Notes under the pieces: model-generated | What the model saw: only the letters and a program-made list of their open reading frames with translations | What the model was told of the DNA's origin: nothing | Database searches by the model: none | NCBI RefSeq assembly: GCF_001014615.2 | Contig: NZ_LBCQ02000005.1 | Span: 124,001-188,000, forward strand | From: Aquamicrobium sp. LC103 | GTDB taxonomy: Bacteria > Pseudomonadota > Alphaproteobacteria > Rhizobiales > Rhizobiaceae | Length of the DNA: 64,000 nucleotides | Reading direction: 5' to 3' | Part shown: positions 47,163 to 56,373 of the stretch, piece by piece | How the letters are laid out: each line of letters opens with the position of its first letter | How positions within the stretch are numbered: position 1 is the stretch's first letter | Position numbers and translations under genes: made by a program

Positions 47163-48362
47163 ATGGGCCCGCTTTCGGGGATAAAAGTCATCGACCTCAC
47201 CTCGGTCCTGATGGGCCCGTATGCGACCCAGTATCTGGGTGACTACGGCGCGGATGTCATCAAGGTGGAGCCACCTTCGGGCGACGTGATCCGTCGCGCG
47301 GGCCCATCCCGTTCGCCGACCATGGGACCGCTGTTTCTCAACACGAACCGGTCGAAGCGGTCGGTGGTGCTTAATCTGAAAACCCCCCAAGGTCGCGATT
47401 TACTGCTCGACCTGTGCCGGGACGCAGACGTGCTGGTCTACAACGTGCGGCCGGCGGCGATGAAACGGCTCGGCCTGTCGTGGGACGAGGTGCGGGCGGT
47501 CAATCCGCGTCTCATCTATGCCGGCCTCTACGGCTACGGACAAAAGGGCCGGTATGCGTTGCGCCCAGCCTATGACGACCTCATCCAGGGAGCCGCGACG
47601 CTGCCATATCTGTTCATGGTCTCGGGCTCTGACGAGCCGCGCTACGTGCCCACGGCGATGGCGGATCGTGTCGTGGGGTTGACGGCGCTGAGCGGCATTC
47701 TTGCGGCAATCATCGGACGCAGCCGCACCGGCGTCGGCCAGCGGGTCGATGTACCGATGTTCGAGACCATGGTGTCGTTCGTCCTTGCCGACCATCTCGG
47801 CGGCCTGACCTTCGATCCGCCGCTCGACGGGGGCGGTTATGGCCGCCAACTCGCGCGCGACCGCCGCCCGTTGCCGACGTCGGACGGCCATGTCTGCGTG
47901 CTGGTCTATACCGACGATCACTGGCGCCGCTTTCTCGCCGCCATAGGACAGGCGGACCTGATGGACACCGACCCGCGTTTTGCCACCTTCACGGGGCGGA
48001 ACGAGAATATCGCCTTCGTCTATGGCTGGCTGGCCGAGGTGTTCCGGACCCGCAGCAGTGCCGAATGGATCGACCTTCTCGATGCGGCCGATGTGCCGGT
48101 CATGGCGATGCACACGCTGGAGAGCGTGCTCAACGATCCGCACCTCGCCGATGTGGGGTTCTTCCGCGCTATGGAACATCCCAGCGAGGGCAGGGTGCTT
48201 GCCATGTCGAACCCCGTGCAGATGTCGCAAACGTCGGCGGAGATATCCCGGCATCCGCCGGCGCTGGGAGAACACACCGTCGAGATCCTGCGGGAGCTCG
48301 GCATACCGGAAGAGCGCATCGCCACCTTGCTGGAAAGCGGTGTGGCCGGAGCGCCCGGCTAG
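47163..48362 (+). CDS. Class III CoA-transferase (CaiB/BaiF family)
   Basis: A 399-residue CoA-transferase. The start GIKVIDLTSVLMGPYATQ, ADVIKVEPP and a C-terminal LGEHTVEILRELG are diagnostic, and the nucleophilic Asp168 lies in AMADRVVGL. It transfers CoA between acyl groups, activating a carboxylic acid. GGAAG precedes ATG 47163. It may activate a breakdown product of the transported compound. Notably DddD, a DMSP-cleaving enzyme, is also of this superfamily but is a two-domain protein about twice as long. Confidence 0.92.
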   Translation: MGPLSGIKVIDLTSVLMGPYATQYLGDYGADVIKVEPPSGDVIRRAGPSRSPTMGPLFLNTNRSKRSVVLNLKTPQGRDLLLDLCRDADVLVYNVRPAAMKRLGLSWDEVRAVNPRLIYAGLYGYGQKGRYALRPAYDDLIQGAATLPYLFMVSGSDEPRYVPTAMADRVVGLTALSGILAAIIGRSRTGVGQRVDVPMFETMVSFVLADHLGGLTFDPPLDGGGYGRQLARDRRPLPTSDGHVCVLVYTDDHWRRFLAAIGQADLMDTDPRFATFTGRNENIAFVYGWLAEVFRTRSSAEWIDLLDAADVPVMAMHTLESVLNDPHLADVGFFRAMEHPSEGRVLAMSNPVQMSQTSAEISRHPPALGEHTVEILRELGIPEERIATLLESGVAGAPG

Positions 48363-48435
48363 CCGTGGCCGGAAACCGGAAATCTACGCGGAGCCGCTAT
48401 CCCCGCGACCGCACAGTTGAAGGAAGAGGATCGTC

Positions 48436-49488
48436 ATGCCGTTGATACCACCGGGGCCGCTCAGCCTCGTTCCCTTCGTGAGCGTCCAGCACATGATGCA
48501 ACTGGTCAACGCCACCGGCGTGGAGCGCATGCTGGCAGATCTTGCGGCCTATATCGAGGAGGATTTCCGCCGCTGGGATCGGTTCGACAAGACGCCGCGC
48601 GTCGCGTCGCATTCGTCCGACGGCGTGATTGAGCTGATGCCGACCAGCGACGGCGACATCTACGCCTTCAAATATGTCAACGGCCATCCGAAGAACACGC
48701 GCGCCGGCCGCCAGACCGTCACCGCTTTCGGCGTTCTGTCGGATGTCGCGACGGGATATCCGCTGCTGCTGACGGAGATGACGCTGCTGACCGCGCTGCG
48801 CACGGCGGCAACCTCGGCGGTGGCCGCGAAATATCTCGCGCCGGCCGGCAGCCGCGTCATGGCGATCATCGGCAACGGTGCGCAGTGCGAGTTTCAGGCG
48901 CTCGCCTTCAAGGCGATCTGCGGGATCGATACAGTGCGGCTCTACGACATCGACCCGACGGCAACCGCGAAGGCGCTGCAGAACCTGCGCGGAAGCGGCC
49001 TGACCGTTGTTCCATGCGCGAGCGCCGAACAGGCGGTCGAAGGCTCGCAGGTCGTCACCACCTGCACGGCCGACAAGCAGTATGCGACGATCCTGACCGA
49101 CAACATGGTCGGTGCGGGCATTCATCTGAACGCCATCGGCGGCGATTGCCCCGGCAAGACCGAACTGCACAGGGATATTCTGCTGCGTTCGGTCATCTTC
49201 GTCGAATATCCGCCGCAGACCCGAATCGAGGGAGAAATCCAGCAACTGCCGGAAGACTATCCCGTCGCCGAGCTTTGGCAGGTAGTGGCCGGCATGGCGG
49301 CCGGCCGGACTGATCGGCGCCAAACGACGCTCTTCGACAGCGTCGGCTTCGCGATCGAGGATTTTTCCGCCCTCCGCTACGTACATGACCGGATAAAGGA
49401 GACCGCCGACTACACGCCGCTCGATCTCCTCGCCGACCCCGACGAACCCCGTGATCTCTATGGAATGCTACTGAGAGCTGCTGCCTGA
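48436..49488 (+). CDS. ocd: Ornithine cyclodeaminase
   Basis: A 350-residue protein, the length of characterised ornithine cyclodeaminase. Conserved blocks: FAFKYVNGHPKNTRAG-type region with Lys79, FGVLSDVATGYPLLLTEMTLLTALRTAATS, a Rossmann motif AIIGNGAQ, and AIGGDCPGKTEL with Asp237, the expected catalytic pair. It converts L-ornithine to L-proline and ammonia with bound NAD+. Good AAGGAAGAGG ribosome site. Its presence in the operon implies that ornithine is a product of the pathway, as in Ti-plasmid opine catabolism. Confidence 0.9.
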   Translation: MPLIPPGPLSLVPFVSVQHMMQLVNATGVERMLADLAAYIEEDFRRWDRFDKTPRVASHSSDGVIELMPTSDGDIYAFKYVNGHPKNTRAGRQTVTAFGVLSDVATGYPLLLTEMTLLTALRTAATSAVAAKYLAPAGSRVMAIIGNGAQCEFQALAFKAICGIDTVRLYDIDPTATAKALQNLRGSGLTVVPCASAEQAVEGSQVVTTCTADKQYATILTDNMVGAGIHLNAIGGDCPGKTELHRDILLRSVIFVEYPPQTRIEGEIQQLPEDYPVAELWQVVAGMAAGRTDRRQTTLFDSVGFAIEDFSALRYVHDRIKETADYTPLDLLADPDEPRDLYGMLLRAAA

Positions 49489-49489
49489 C

Positions 49490-50668
49490 ATGACGAACCG
49501 ACTTGTCCTTCCATCACCGACCGACGAAGACCTGCGCGAACTCACCGATTTCAGGCAGGATCTCCACCGCTACCCGGAACTCTCTGGAGAGGAACGGGAG
49601 ACGGCGCGCCGCGTATGCGAAATGCTCGCCCCGACGAGGCCCGACAAGGTGCTGACCGAAGTGGGCGGGCACGGAGTGGCCGCGATCTACGACAGTGGCG
49701 CGCCGGGGCCGACGATCCTGTTCCGGTCGGAACTGGACGCGCTGCCGATCCAGGAGCTCGGCGAGGTTGAATATCGCTCGACCGTGCCGGGCAAGGCGCA
49801 TCTGTGCGGTCATGACGGCCATTCCACCATCCTGCTCGGCTTCGCGCGTATCCTGTCGCGGGCGCGTCCGACCAGCGGCCGGGTGGTGCTGATGTTCCAG
49901 CCGGCGGAAGAGAATGGCGCGGGCGCGGTCGCCGTGGTGGCCGATCCCCGCTATCCGGAGATCAAGCCGGACTGGGCCTTTTCGCTGCACAACGCGCCCG
50001 AGTTGGAGTTCGGTTCGGCAAAGCTCGGTGTTGGCCCGGCGAATTGCGCCTCGCGCGGTATCCGTATCCGACTGACGGGAAGCACGGCGCATGCCTCACG
50101 GCCCGCCGACGGCCGCTCGCCCATGCTGGCGATCTCGGAACTGATGCCGGCGCTTTTGGCCTGCGGTAGCGGAAAGCCGCTCGGGCCCGGCTTCACCATG
50201 GTCACCGTCACCCATGCGTCCATGGGCGCGGAATCGTTCGGCGTGGCGCCGGGCGAGGCGAAGATCATGGCGACGCTGCGCACGGTCTACGACGACGACA
50301 TGGAGAAACTCGTCGCGAAGGTCGAGGGATTGATTGCCGAGACCGCAAAGCGCCACGGGCTGTCGTTCGAGTTCAGCTACGACGATGTCTTCGCCGCCTC
50401 GATCAACGATGCGGAGGCCACGACGATTCTTTCCGATGGCATGGAACGCGCCGGGATAAAGCGCGTCGACCAGACCGTTCCCTCGGTCGGATCGGAGGAC
50501 TTCGGACAGTTCGGGCTGAGCGGAGCGAAGGCAGCGATGCTCTTTCTCGGATCGGGGCCCGACTGGCCGCGGGTGCACACGCCGGAGTATGATTTTCGCG
50601 ACGAGTTGATCCCGATCGGTATCCGCATATTCTCCGAGACGCTGGCGATCTGCATGGAAAACAGCTGA
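49490..50668 (+). CDS. M20 family amidohydrolase
   Basis: A 392-residue M20D-type metallohydrolase like hippurate hydrolase or IAA-amino acid hydrolase. Metal-binding blocks: LFRSELDALPI, CGHDGH at 106-111, Glu140-Glu141 in QPAEEN, and LHNAPELEFG. The classical RADMDALP is RSELDALP here. It cleaves an N-acyl amino acid amide. It starts one base after the ocd stop and probably releases the amino acid part of an acylated intermediate. Confidence 0.9.
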   Translation: MTNRLVLPSPTDEDLRELTDFRQDLHRYPELSGEERETARRVCEMLAPTRPDKVLTEVGGHGVAAIYDSGAPGPTILFRSELDALPIQELGEVEYRSTVPGKAHLCGHDGHSTILLGFARILSRARPTSGRVVLMFQPAEENGAGAVAVVADPRYPEIKPDWAFSLHNAPELEFGSAKLGVGPANCASRGIRIRLTGSTAHASRPADGRSPMLAISELMPALLACGSGKPLGPGFTMVTVTHASMGAESFGVAPGEAKIMATLRTVYDDDMEKLVAKVEGLIAETAKRHGLSFEFSYDDVFAASINDAEATTILSDGMERAGIKRVDQTVPSVGSEDFGQFGLSGAKAAMLFLGSGPDWPRVHTPEYDFRDELIPIGIRIFSETLAICMENS

Positions 50669-50684
50669 TCGTGGGGCCAGCGTG

Positions 50685-52028
50685 ATGCGGTTCCCATTCA
50701 GTGATGTCACCGAGGTCCGTTTCCGCGCGCCTCTGCCGGAGGCCGCGGAAGTCGTCGTCATCGGCGGCGGTGTGATCGGAGTCACGACGGCGCTGTTTCT
50801 CGCGCGAAACGGCATCCCGGTCACGCTGCTTGAAAAGGGGAGAATCGCCGGCGAACAGTCGTCGCGCAACTGGGGCTGGATCCGGCAGCAAGGCCGCGAC
50901 CCGGCCGAACTGCCCATCGTCGTCGAGGCGCGCCGACACTGGGTCCGGCTCGCGCAGGAATGCGGCGAGGATGTCGGCCTGCGTGAAACCGGGGTCACCT
51001 ATCTGGCGCGGACCGACAAGGAAATGGAGGACTTCGCCGCTTTCGTGAGACTTGCGAGGGATCACGCTGTCGATACAAGGCTTGTCGACGCCGACGGGGT
51101 GGGCTCGCTGATCCACGGCATGTCCCGCCGCTACAAGGGGGCGATGACGACGCCTTCCGACATGCGGGCGGAGCCCTGGCTCGCGGTGCCGGCGCTCGCG
51201 CGGCTGGCGGCGCGGCTGGGCGTGACGATTATTGAGAACTGCGCGGCACGGATGCTGGACATGACCGGCGGCCGCATCACGGGCGTCTGGACGGAGCAGG
51301 GGCGGATCGCGGCCTCGACCGTCCTCGTCGCCGGAGGTGCGTGGTCCTCGCTGCTGCTGCGCCGTCATGGCATCTCCATTCCGCAATTGAGCGTGCGCGC
51401 GACCGTCGCCGCTACTGAGCCGTTGCCCGAGGTCCATGCCGGTGCGGCGACCGATGAGCATATCGCATTCCGGCGTCGGCTGGACGGCGGCTATACGCTC
51501 GCGCCGGGTGGCAGCAGCCAGCTCCATGTGGGACCCGATGCTTTCCGCCATGCCGTCAAATACCTGCCCGCGTTGCGGGCAAATCCGTTCGGCGTCCGCT
51601 ATGCGCCGGCTGCCCCGCGAGACTATCCCGACGCTTGGTCGACGCTGCGATCGTGGGATGCCGACGAAGAGAGCCCGTTCGAGCGGATGCGCGTTCTCGA
51701 TCCCGTGCCGGAAGCATTCCGGCTTCGCAATGTCGCACAGGATTTCGCGAAGCTCTTCCCGCAATTGAAGGACGTTCGGCTGAAGCTGGGCTGGGCCGGC
51801 ATGATCGATGCCATGCCTGACGTCGTCCCGGTGGTGGACTGCGTGGCGGGCAGACAAGGCCTCGTGGTGGCCACCGGCATGAGCGGTCATGGTTTCGGAA
51901 TCGGGCCGGGGATGGGACGTGTGATCGCCGACCTCATTCAGGGCAACGCCGTCGGCCATAACCTCGCCCGTTTTCGCATCGGGCGCTTCAGCGACGGCAG
52001 CACCATCATGCCTGGGCCGGGATTGTGA
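50685..52028 (+). CDS. DAO-type FAD-dependent oxidoreductase
   Basis: A 447-residue flavoprotein. The FAD motif is VVVIGGGVIGVTTALFLARNG, followed by the ribose-binding LLEKG and SRNWGWIRQQGRDPAE, typical of a sarcosine oxidase/D-amino acid dehydrogenase-like clade. The end TGMSGHGFGIGPGMGRV is the usual FAD C-terminal block. Likely oxidises an N-substituted or D-amino acid. ATG 50685 is chosen over GTG 50682. It is the last gene of the long operon, and the fourth amine-oxidising flavoenzyme in it. Confidence 0.9.
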   Translation: MRFPFSDVTEVRFRAPLPEAAEVVVIGGGVIGVTTALFLARNGIPVTLLEKGRIAGEQSSRNWGWIRQQGRDPAELPIVVEARRHWVRLAQECGEDVGLRETGVTYLARTDKEMEDFAAFVRLARDHAVDTRLVDADGVGSLIHGMSRRYKGAMTTPSDMRAEPWLAVPALARLAARLGVTIIENCAARMLDMTGGRITGVWTEQGRIAASTVLVAGGAWSSLLLRRHGISIPQLSVRATVAATEPLPEVHAGAATDEHIAFRRRLDGGYTLAPGGSSQLHVGPDAFRHAVKYLPALRANPFGVRYAPAAPRDYPDAWSTLRSWDADEESPFERMRVLDPVPEAFRLRNVAQDFAKLFPQLKDVRLKLGWAGMIDAMPDVVPVVDCVAGRQGLVVATGMSGHGFGIGPGMGRVIADLIQGNAVGHNLARFRIGRFSDGSTIMPGPGL

Positions 52029-52106
52029 TCCGGCAACCGCGCGTCAGATGAGCGCGGCGATCCATTCGCGAAGCGATTGCGGACTTGCCGCAGTCGCGTT
52101 CCCTGC

Positions 52107-53315
52107 TTAGGACGCCAGAACGGCTGCGGCCCGCGACAGCGCGTCCGGCCCGTGCGGAATATCCAGCGCGCTCATGCCTGCCTCGATCGCGCCCAGCACG
52201 CCGAGCGTCATGTGCGTGTTCACATGGCCCATATGGGCGATACGGAGATAGCCGTCGCCGGCAGGATCGCCGTCAGGCGCCATGCCGAGGCCGATCCCGA
52301 GCGTGACGCCGGCATTGGCCTGCGTCCATTTGCGCAATTTGGTCGCGTGCGGCGCAACGAACTTCACCGTCGTCACGGCATGCGAACGCGATGACGGGTC
52401 GGCGATGTTCAGTCCTATGCCGGTGCGCGTGCCGCCTTCTCCTTCGCCCCATGTGTCGAATGCGGTCCACACGGCGCGCGCCAGACGTTCATGCCGGCGC
52501 CAGGCAGCCTCGACGCCTTCTTCTCTCACCAGCATATCCAGCGCCGCACGCAGGCCGAACAGATGATGCGTCGGCGCGGTGCCGCCGAAAAGCCGGTAGA
52601 AGACGGTGGGATCGACACGTGGCATCCAGTCCCAATAGGGCGTGCGCCATCGCGAGCCGATGCTTGCCTGCCGAGCCTTCTCGTTCATCCAGACGAAGCC
52701 GAGGCCGGGCGGCGTCATCATCCCTTTCTGGCTGGCGCTAACCATCACGTCCACGCCCCACAGGTCCATCTCGAAGACGTCGCATCCCAGAGACGCGATG
52801 CAATCGACTGCCAGAAGCGCTGGGTGGCCGACCCGATCCAGCGCGGCGCGGACGGTTGCGACGTCGTTGCGGACCGATGTCGTCGTGTCGACATGCGACA
52901 TCAGCACGACCTTGATCCTGCCGCCGGTATCCGCTTCCAGCGCCTCCGCCACGGCTTCGGGATCGACCGCGGCCTGCTTTCCGAAATCGAGACGATCCAC
53001 CGTAACGCCAAGCGCCTCGACCGACTGCGCCCAGCCCTCGCCGAACCTGCCGGTGACGAGCGCCAGAGCGTGGTCGCCCGGGCTGAACATGTTCGTGTTG
53101 GCCGCTTCCCATGCGCCATGTCCGTTCGCGACGTAGATCGCGACATGGTGCTTCGTGCGCGCCAGCTTCTTGAGGTCTTCGTAGATGCCAGGGACGATCT
53201 GATGCAGCTCGCCGGAATAGATGTCCGGCGAAGCGCGATGCATGGCGTTGAGGACGCGATCCGGGATCACCGACGGCCCGGGGATGGCGAGGTAGTGGCG
53301 GCCTGTGGTTGTCAT
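52107..53315 (-). CDS. Class V aminotransferase (alanine/serine-glyoxylate aminotransferase family)
   Basis: A 402-residue PLP enzyme. The start YLAIPGPSVIPDRVL is family-typical, Asp171 lies in AVDCIASLG and the PLP Lys197 in SASQKGMM. The end HMGHVN matches the family. It would transfer an amino group between an amino acid and glyoxylate or pyruvate. The frame extends upstream to 53459 but the homologous part begins at ATG 53315. It converges on the DAO gene and is divergent from cassette C. Confidence 0.9.
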   Translation of the reverse strand: MTTTGRHYLAIPGPSVIPDRVLNAMHRASPDIYSGELHQIVPGIYEDLKKLARTKHHVAIYVANGHGAWEAANTNMFSPGDHALALVTGRFGEGWAQSVEALGVTVDRLDFGKQAAVDPEAVAEALEADTGGRIKVVLMSHVDTTTSVRNDVATVRAALDRVGHPALLAVDCIASLGCDVFEMDLWGVDVMVSASQKGMMTPPGLGFVWMNEKARQASIGSRWRTPYWDWMPRVDPTVFYRLFGGTAPTHHLFGLRAALDMLVREEGVEAAWRRHERLARAVWTAFDTWGEGEGGTRTGIGLNIADPSSRSHAVTTVKFVAPHATKLRKWTQANAGVTLGIGLGMAPDGDPAGDGYLRIAHMGHVNTHMTLGVLGAIEAGMSALDIPHGPDALSRAAAVLAS

Positions 53316-53657
53316 TCTGCTGAAGTCCAGGTGGGAAGCTCTGCGGTATCGCGCGCTTTCGCGAAGCGTCAAGACCCGCCCAACCAGTCTCGCGGAGGGA
53401 AGGTTGTGTGCTTCGGAAAAAAACAGATGCTGAATCATGGGTTTACGGCGATCAGGCAACGCGCCTATCGACGCGGGGCGTGCAATCTATTCGTTTTTCA
53501 GGACGTTGCAGCGCATGCCGCGCGGGCCCGCGAAGAGATTGTGCGGGAATATCGATCAACTCAATCGAAGTTCCGAATTATCAGCGGTCTGCACGTCCAT
53601 TACTCATAGGTGAAAAAAGAAGCACGGGCCGTGCCGCCGAATAAAGGGAACATAGTA
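53316..53657. other. Divergent intergenic region between the aminotransferase and cassette C
   Basis: About 340 bases with both 5' regions. A 12-base palindrome CGCGGGCCCGCG lies at 53521-53532, and CGCTT-N5-AAGCG at 53354-53368. Neither is convincing as an operator. The sequence before 53658 is A-rich (AAAGGGA ribosome site). No gene seen. Confidence 0.45.
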
Positions 53658-55217
53658 ATGATCGCACGCAAACTTCTGGCCTCTGTTGCCCTATCCACCA
53701 TGCTCACCGCGACGATCCCGCTTTCCGCTTGGGCTCAGAACGTCGTGACGATGACCACGGGCCAGATTTTCCGCAGCATCGATCCCGCGAAGGTGACCGA
53801 CTACACCGACTATATGGGTGTGGTGAACCTGTATGACGGCCTGACGAGCGTGGAACCGGACGGCTCGATCGTTCCCGCGCTCGCGGAAAGCTGGGAGGTG
53901 TCACCCGATGCCCGGGAAGTCACCTACAAGCTGCGCGATGATGCGACGTTTTCCGATGGCTCGCCCGTCGAGGCCGGCGACGTGGTCTACTCGGTTGAGC
54001 GGCTGCTCCGCATCAATCAGGGGCCAGCCAGCATGCTAGCAGGCGTGTTGACGCCGGGATCCGTGACGGCAGTCGACAACAAGACGGTGAAGTTCACGCT
54101 TGCCAAGAATTTCGCGCCGTTCCTCGCTGTCGTTCCGGCGATCTTCATCCTCAACGAGGAGGCGGTGAAGCCGCATGAAGGCGACGACGACGCTCAGAGC
54201 TGGCTGGCGACGAACGCCGCGGGGGCCGGACCCTTTACGCTCAAGGCCTATGATCGCGGCACGCGCTTGACCGTCGTGCGCAACGAGGACTACTACAAGG
54301 GCTTCCCGGAAAATCCGATCGACGAGGTCCGCTGGATCGTCGTCAACGACGAGGCCAGCGTGCGCGCCATGGGTGCGTCGGGCGAACTCACGATGACCGG
54401 TCCCTTCCAGTCGCCCGACACCTACGACGCGCTCGAGGGGATGGGTTACAAGATCGAGAATCACCCAACCTCCTCGACGCTCTACCTCAAGCTCAACAAT
54501 CAAGTCACCCCGACCGACGATGTCCACATCCGCCGCGCGATCGCGCTGGCGACCGACTACGAGACGATCCGTGAGGTAATCTTCCCTGGCAACAGGCTGA
54601 CGACGCCGCTGCCCGACACCTTCAAGCAGTTCCATGCCGACGATGTGCCGGAACCGAAATACGACCTGGAAGCGGCGCGCGCCGAAGTCGCGAAGTCGAA
54701 ATATGCCGGTCAGCCCATTTCGATCACGTTGGGGTTCCTGACGGGCATCAAGTATCAGGAAGAGATCAGCCTGCTGATGCAGGCGAACCTCGAGCAGATC
54801 GGTTTCACCGTGACGCAGGCAGTAAATCCGTGGAACCGGGTGACCGAACTCGCCACCAAGGTCGAGACGACCCCCGCGGTGAACCAGATATTCTTCAGCG
54901 CCACCTATCCGTCGCCGGACTCGATGTTCCACACGCAGTACCACTCTTCGGCCGCCGGCACGTGGGCGTCGATGGAATGGATAAACGATCCGGAAGTGGA
55001 CAAGCTCATCGAGGAAGCGCGCGGCACGGGTGAACTCGACAAGCAGATCGATATCTACAAGGAGCTTCAGCACAAACTCGTCGATATGCAGTCTGACGTC
55101 TTCCTGCTGACGCAGGTTTCCAAGCACGCGCTCAACAAGTGCCTCGAGGGTCTTTCCATTATCCCCATGCGTTCATTCGGTTACGATTTCAGCCGCTATA
55201 GCTGGAACTGCGATTAG
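53658..55217 (+). CDS. Cassette C: ABC substrate-binding protein, family 5
   Basis: A 519-residue DppA/OppA-type protein with a Sec signal (LLASVALSTMLTATIPLSAWAQ), not a Tat signal as in cassettes A and B. Family blocks: VPALAESWEVSPDAREVTYKL region, FSDGSPVEAGDVVYSVERLL and GAGPFTLKAYDRGTRL. ATG 53658 after AAAGGGA is preferred. Ligand unknown; the downstream hydantoinase-type genes suggest a cyclic amide or N-carbamoyl type substrate. Confidence 0.93.
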   Translation: MIARKLLASVALSTMLTATIPLSAWAQNVVTMTTGQIFRSIDPAKVTDYTDYMGVVNLYDGLTSVEPDGSIVPALAESWEVSPDAREVTYKLRDDATFSDGSPVEAGDVVYSVERLLRINQGPASMLAGVLTPGSVTAVDNKTVKFTLAKNFAPFLAVVPAIFILNEEAVKPHEGDDDAQSWLATNAAGAGPFTLKAYDRGTRLTVVRNEDYYKGFPENPIDEVRWIVVNDEASVRAMGASGELTMTGPFQSPDTYDALEGMGYKIENHPTSSTLYLKLNNQVTPTDDVHIRRAIALATDYETIREVIFPGNRLTTPLPDTFKQFHADDVPEPKYDLEAARAEVAKSKYAGQPISITLGFLTGIKYQEEISLLMQANLEQIGFTVTQAVNPWNRVTELATKVETTPAVNQIFFSATYPSPDSMFHTQYHSSAAGTWASMEWINDPEVDKLIEEARGTGELDKQIDIYKELQHKLVDMQSDVFLLTQVSKHALNKCLEGLSIIPMRSFGYDFSRYSWNCD

Positions 55218-55350
55218 TCGATCCGACCATCGCGCCTGCTTCCGCGCTGGAAGGAGGCCACTTGCCGCAAGATGTGGCGGCTTCGAGATTTGAATCTTCC
55301 GGCGCGTTCGAGCGCGGTGACCATTTTCCCAGATAGGCCAGACATCACGG

Positions 55351-56373
55351 ATGGAATTCGCCAGCTTTCTCTTAAAACGCGCATTGTGGTCGCTGCTCGT
55401 CCTCTTCGGGTTGTCCATCATCATCTTCGCGATCGCTCGGGGCATTCCCGGCGATCCAGCGCGCATTTCTCTCGGCCCTGCTGCGACGCCCGAACAGGTC
55501 CAGCTTCTCCGTGACCGGCTTGGGCTCGATAGGCCCTTGATCGAGCAGTTCGGGCTGTTCGTCGGGGGGCTGATGCAGGGCGATCTCGGTCGATCCCTGT
55601 TGACCGAAAGGTCCGTCACCGCCGATATCCGCGACACATTCGCCGCCACCTTCGAACTGGTTCTGGTGACGATAACAGTTGCGCTCGTCTGCGGCGCGCC
55701 GATGGGGGTGGCGGCCGCAACCTGGCGCAATCGATGGCCGGACCATGTGGTTCAGTTCGTGTCGATCTTCTCCGCGGTCACGCCCACATTCCTGAAAGCC
55801 CTGCTGTTGCAGATCCTCGCAGGCTACGTGCTGCATATCCTGCCGACGACCGGCCGGCTGCCGGCCGGCATGGACTTCTCGGCAGACCTGACTGGAATGC
55901 TCCTGATCGATTCGGTGCTCAGGGGACGGCCGGACGTATTCTTCGAAGCGATCCGCCACCTGCTGCTGCCGGTCATCGCCTTGTCTCTCGCCTCGATGGG
56001 GCAGATTGCACGCATCACGCGAGCCTCCATGATCGACGTCGCCGGTCAGGATTACATCGAAGCGAACCGCGCCTTCGGCGTGCCCGAACATGTGCGCGTC
56101 TTCAAATACGCGCTGCGGCCGAGCTTCGTACCGCCGCTCACCATCCTCGGCCTTCAGTTCTCCGCGCTGATCGGAAACGCATTCGTGGTGGAACTGATCT
56201 TCGCCTGGCCCGGCATGGCCGCTTATGGCGTCCGCGCGATCCTGCAAAAGGACCTGAACGCGGTGATGGGCGTCGTGATGGTATCCGGGGTTTTCTTCGT
56301 CATCGTCAACCTCGTCATCGACATCCTCGTCGGATATGTCGATCCGCGGGTGCGCATCAGAGGGAGGCGGTGA
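55351..56373 (+). CDS. Cassette C: ABC transporter permease (DppB type)
   Basis: A 340-residue permease: FLLKRALWSLLVLFGLSII, ARGIPGDPARI, LGLDRPLIEQFGLFVGGLMQGDLGRSL, and EAA loop DYIEANRAFGVPEHVRVFKYAL. It overlaps the next gene by one base (TGATG). The 133 bases before it carry no strong terminator. Confidence 0.94.
   Translation: MEFASFLLKRALWSLLVLFGLSIIIFAIARGIPGDPARISLGPAATPEQVQLLRDRLGLDRPLIEQFGLFVGGLMQGDLGRSLLTERSVTADIRDTFAATFELVLVTITVALVCGAPMGVAAATWRNRWPDHVVQFVSIFSAVTPTFLKALLLQILAGYVLHILPTTGRLPAGMDFSADLTGMLLIDSVLRGRPDVFFEAIRHLLLPVIALSLASMGQIARITRASMIDVAGQDYIEANRAFGVPEHVRVFKYALRPSFVPPLTILGLQFSALIGNAFVVELIFAWPGMAAYGVRAILQKDLNAVMGVVMVSGVFFVIVNLVIDILVGYVDPRVRIRGRR

Noticed and set aside
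53521-53532. CGCGGGCCCGCG palindrome as operator of cassette C
   Set aside because: A 12-base pure G/C palindrome is expected by chance in DNA of this composition and no regulator is adjacent.
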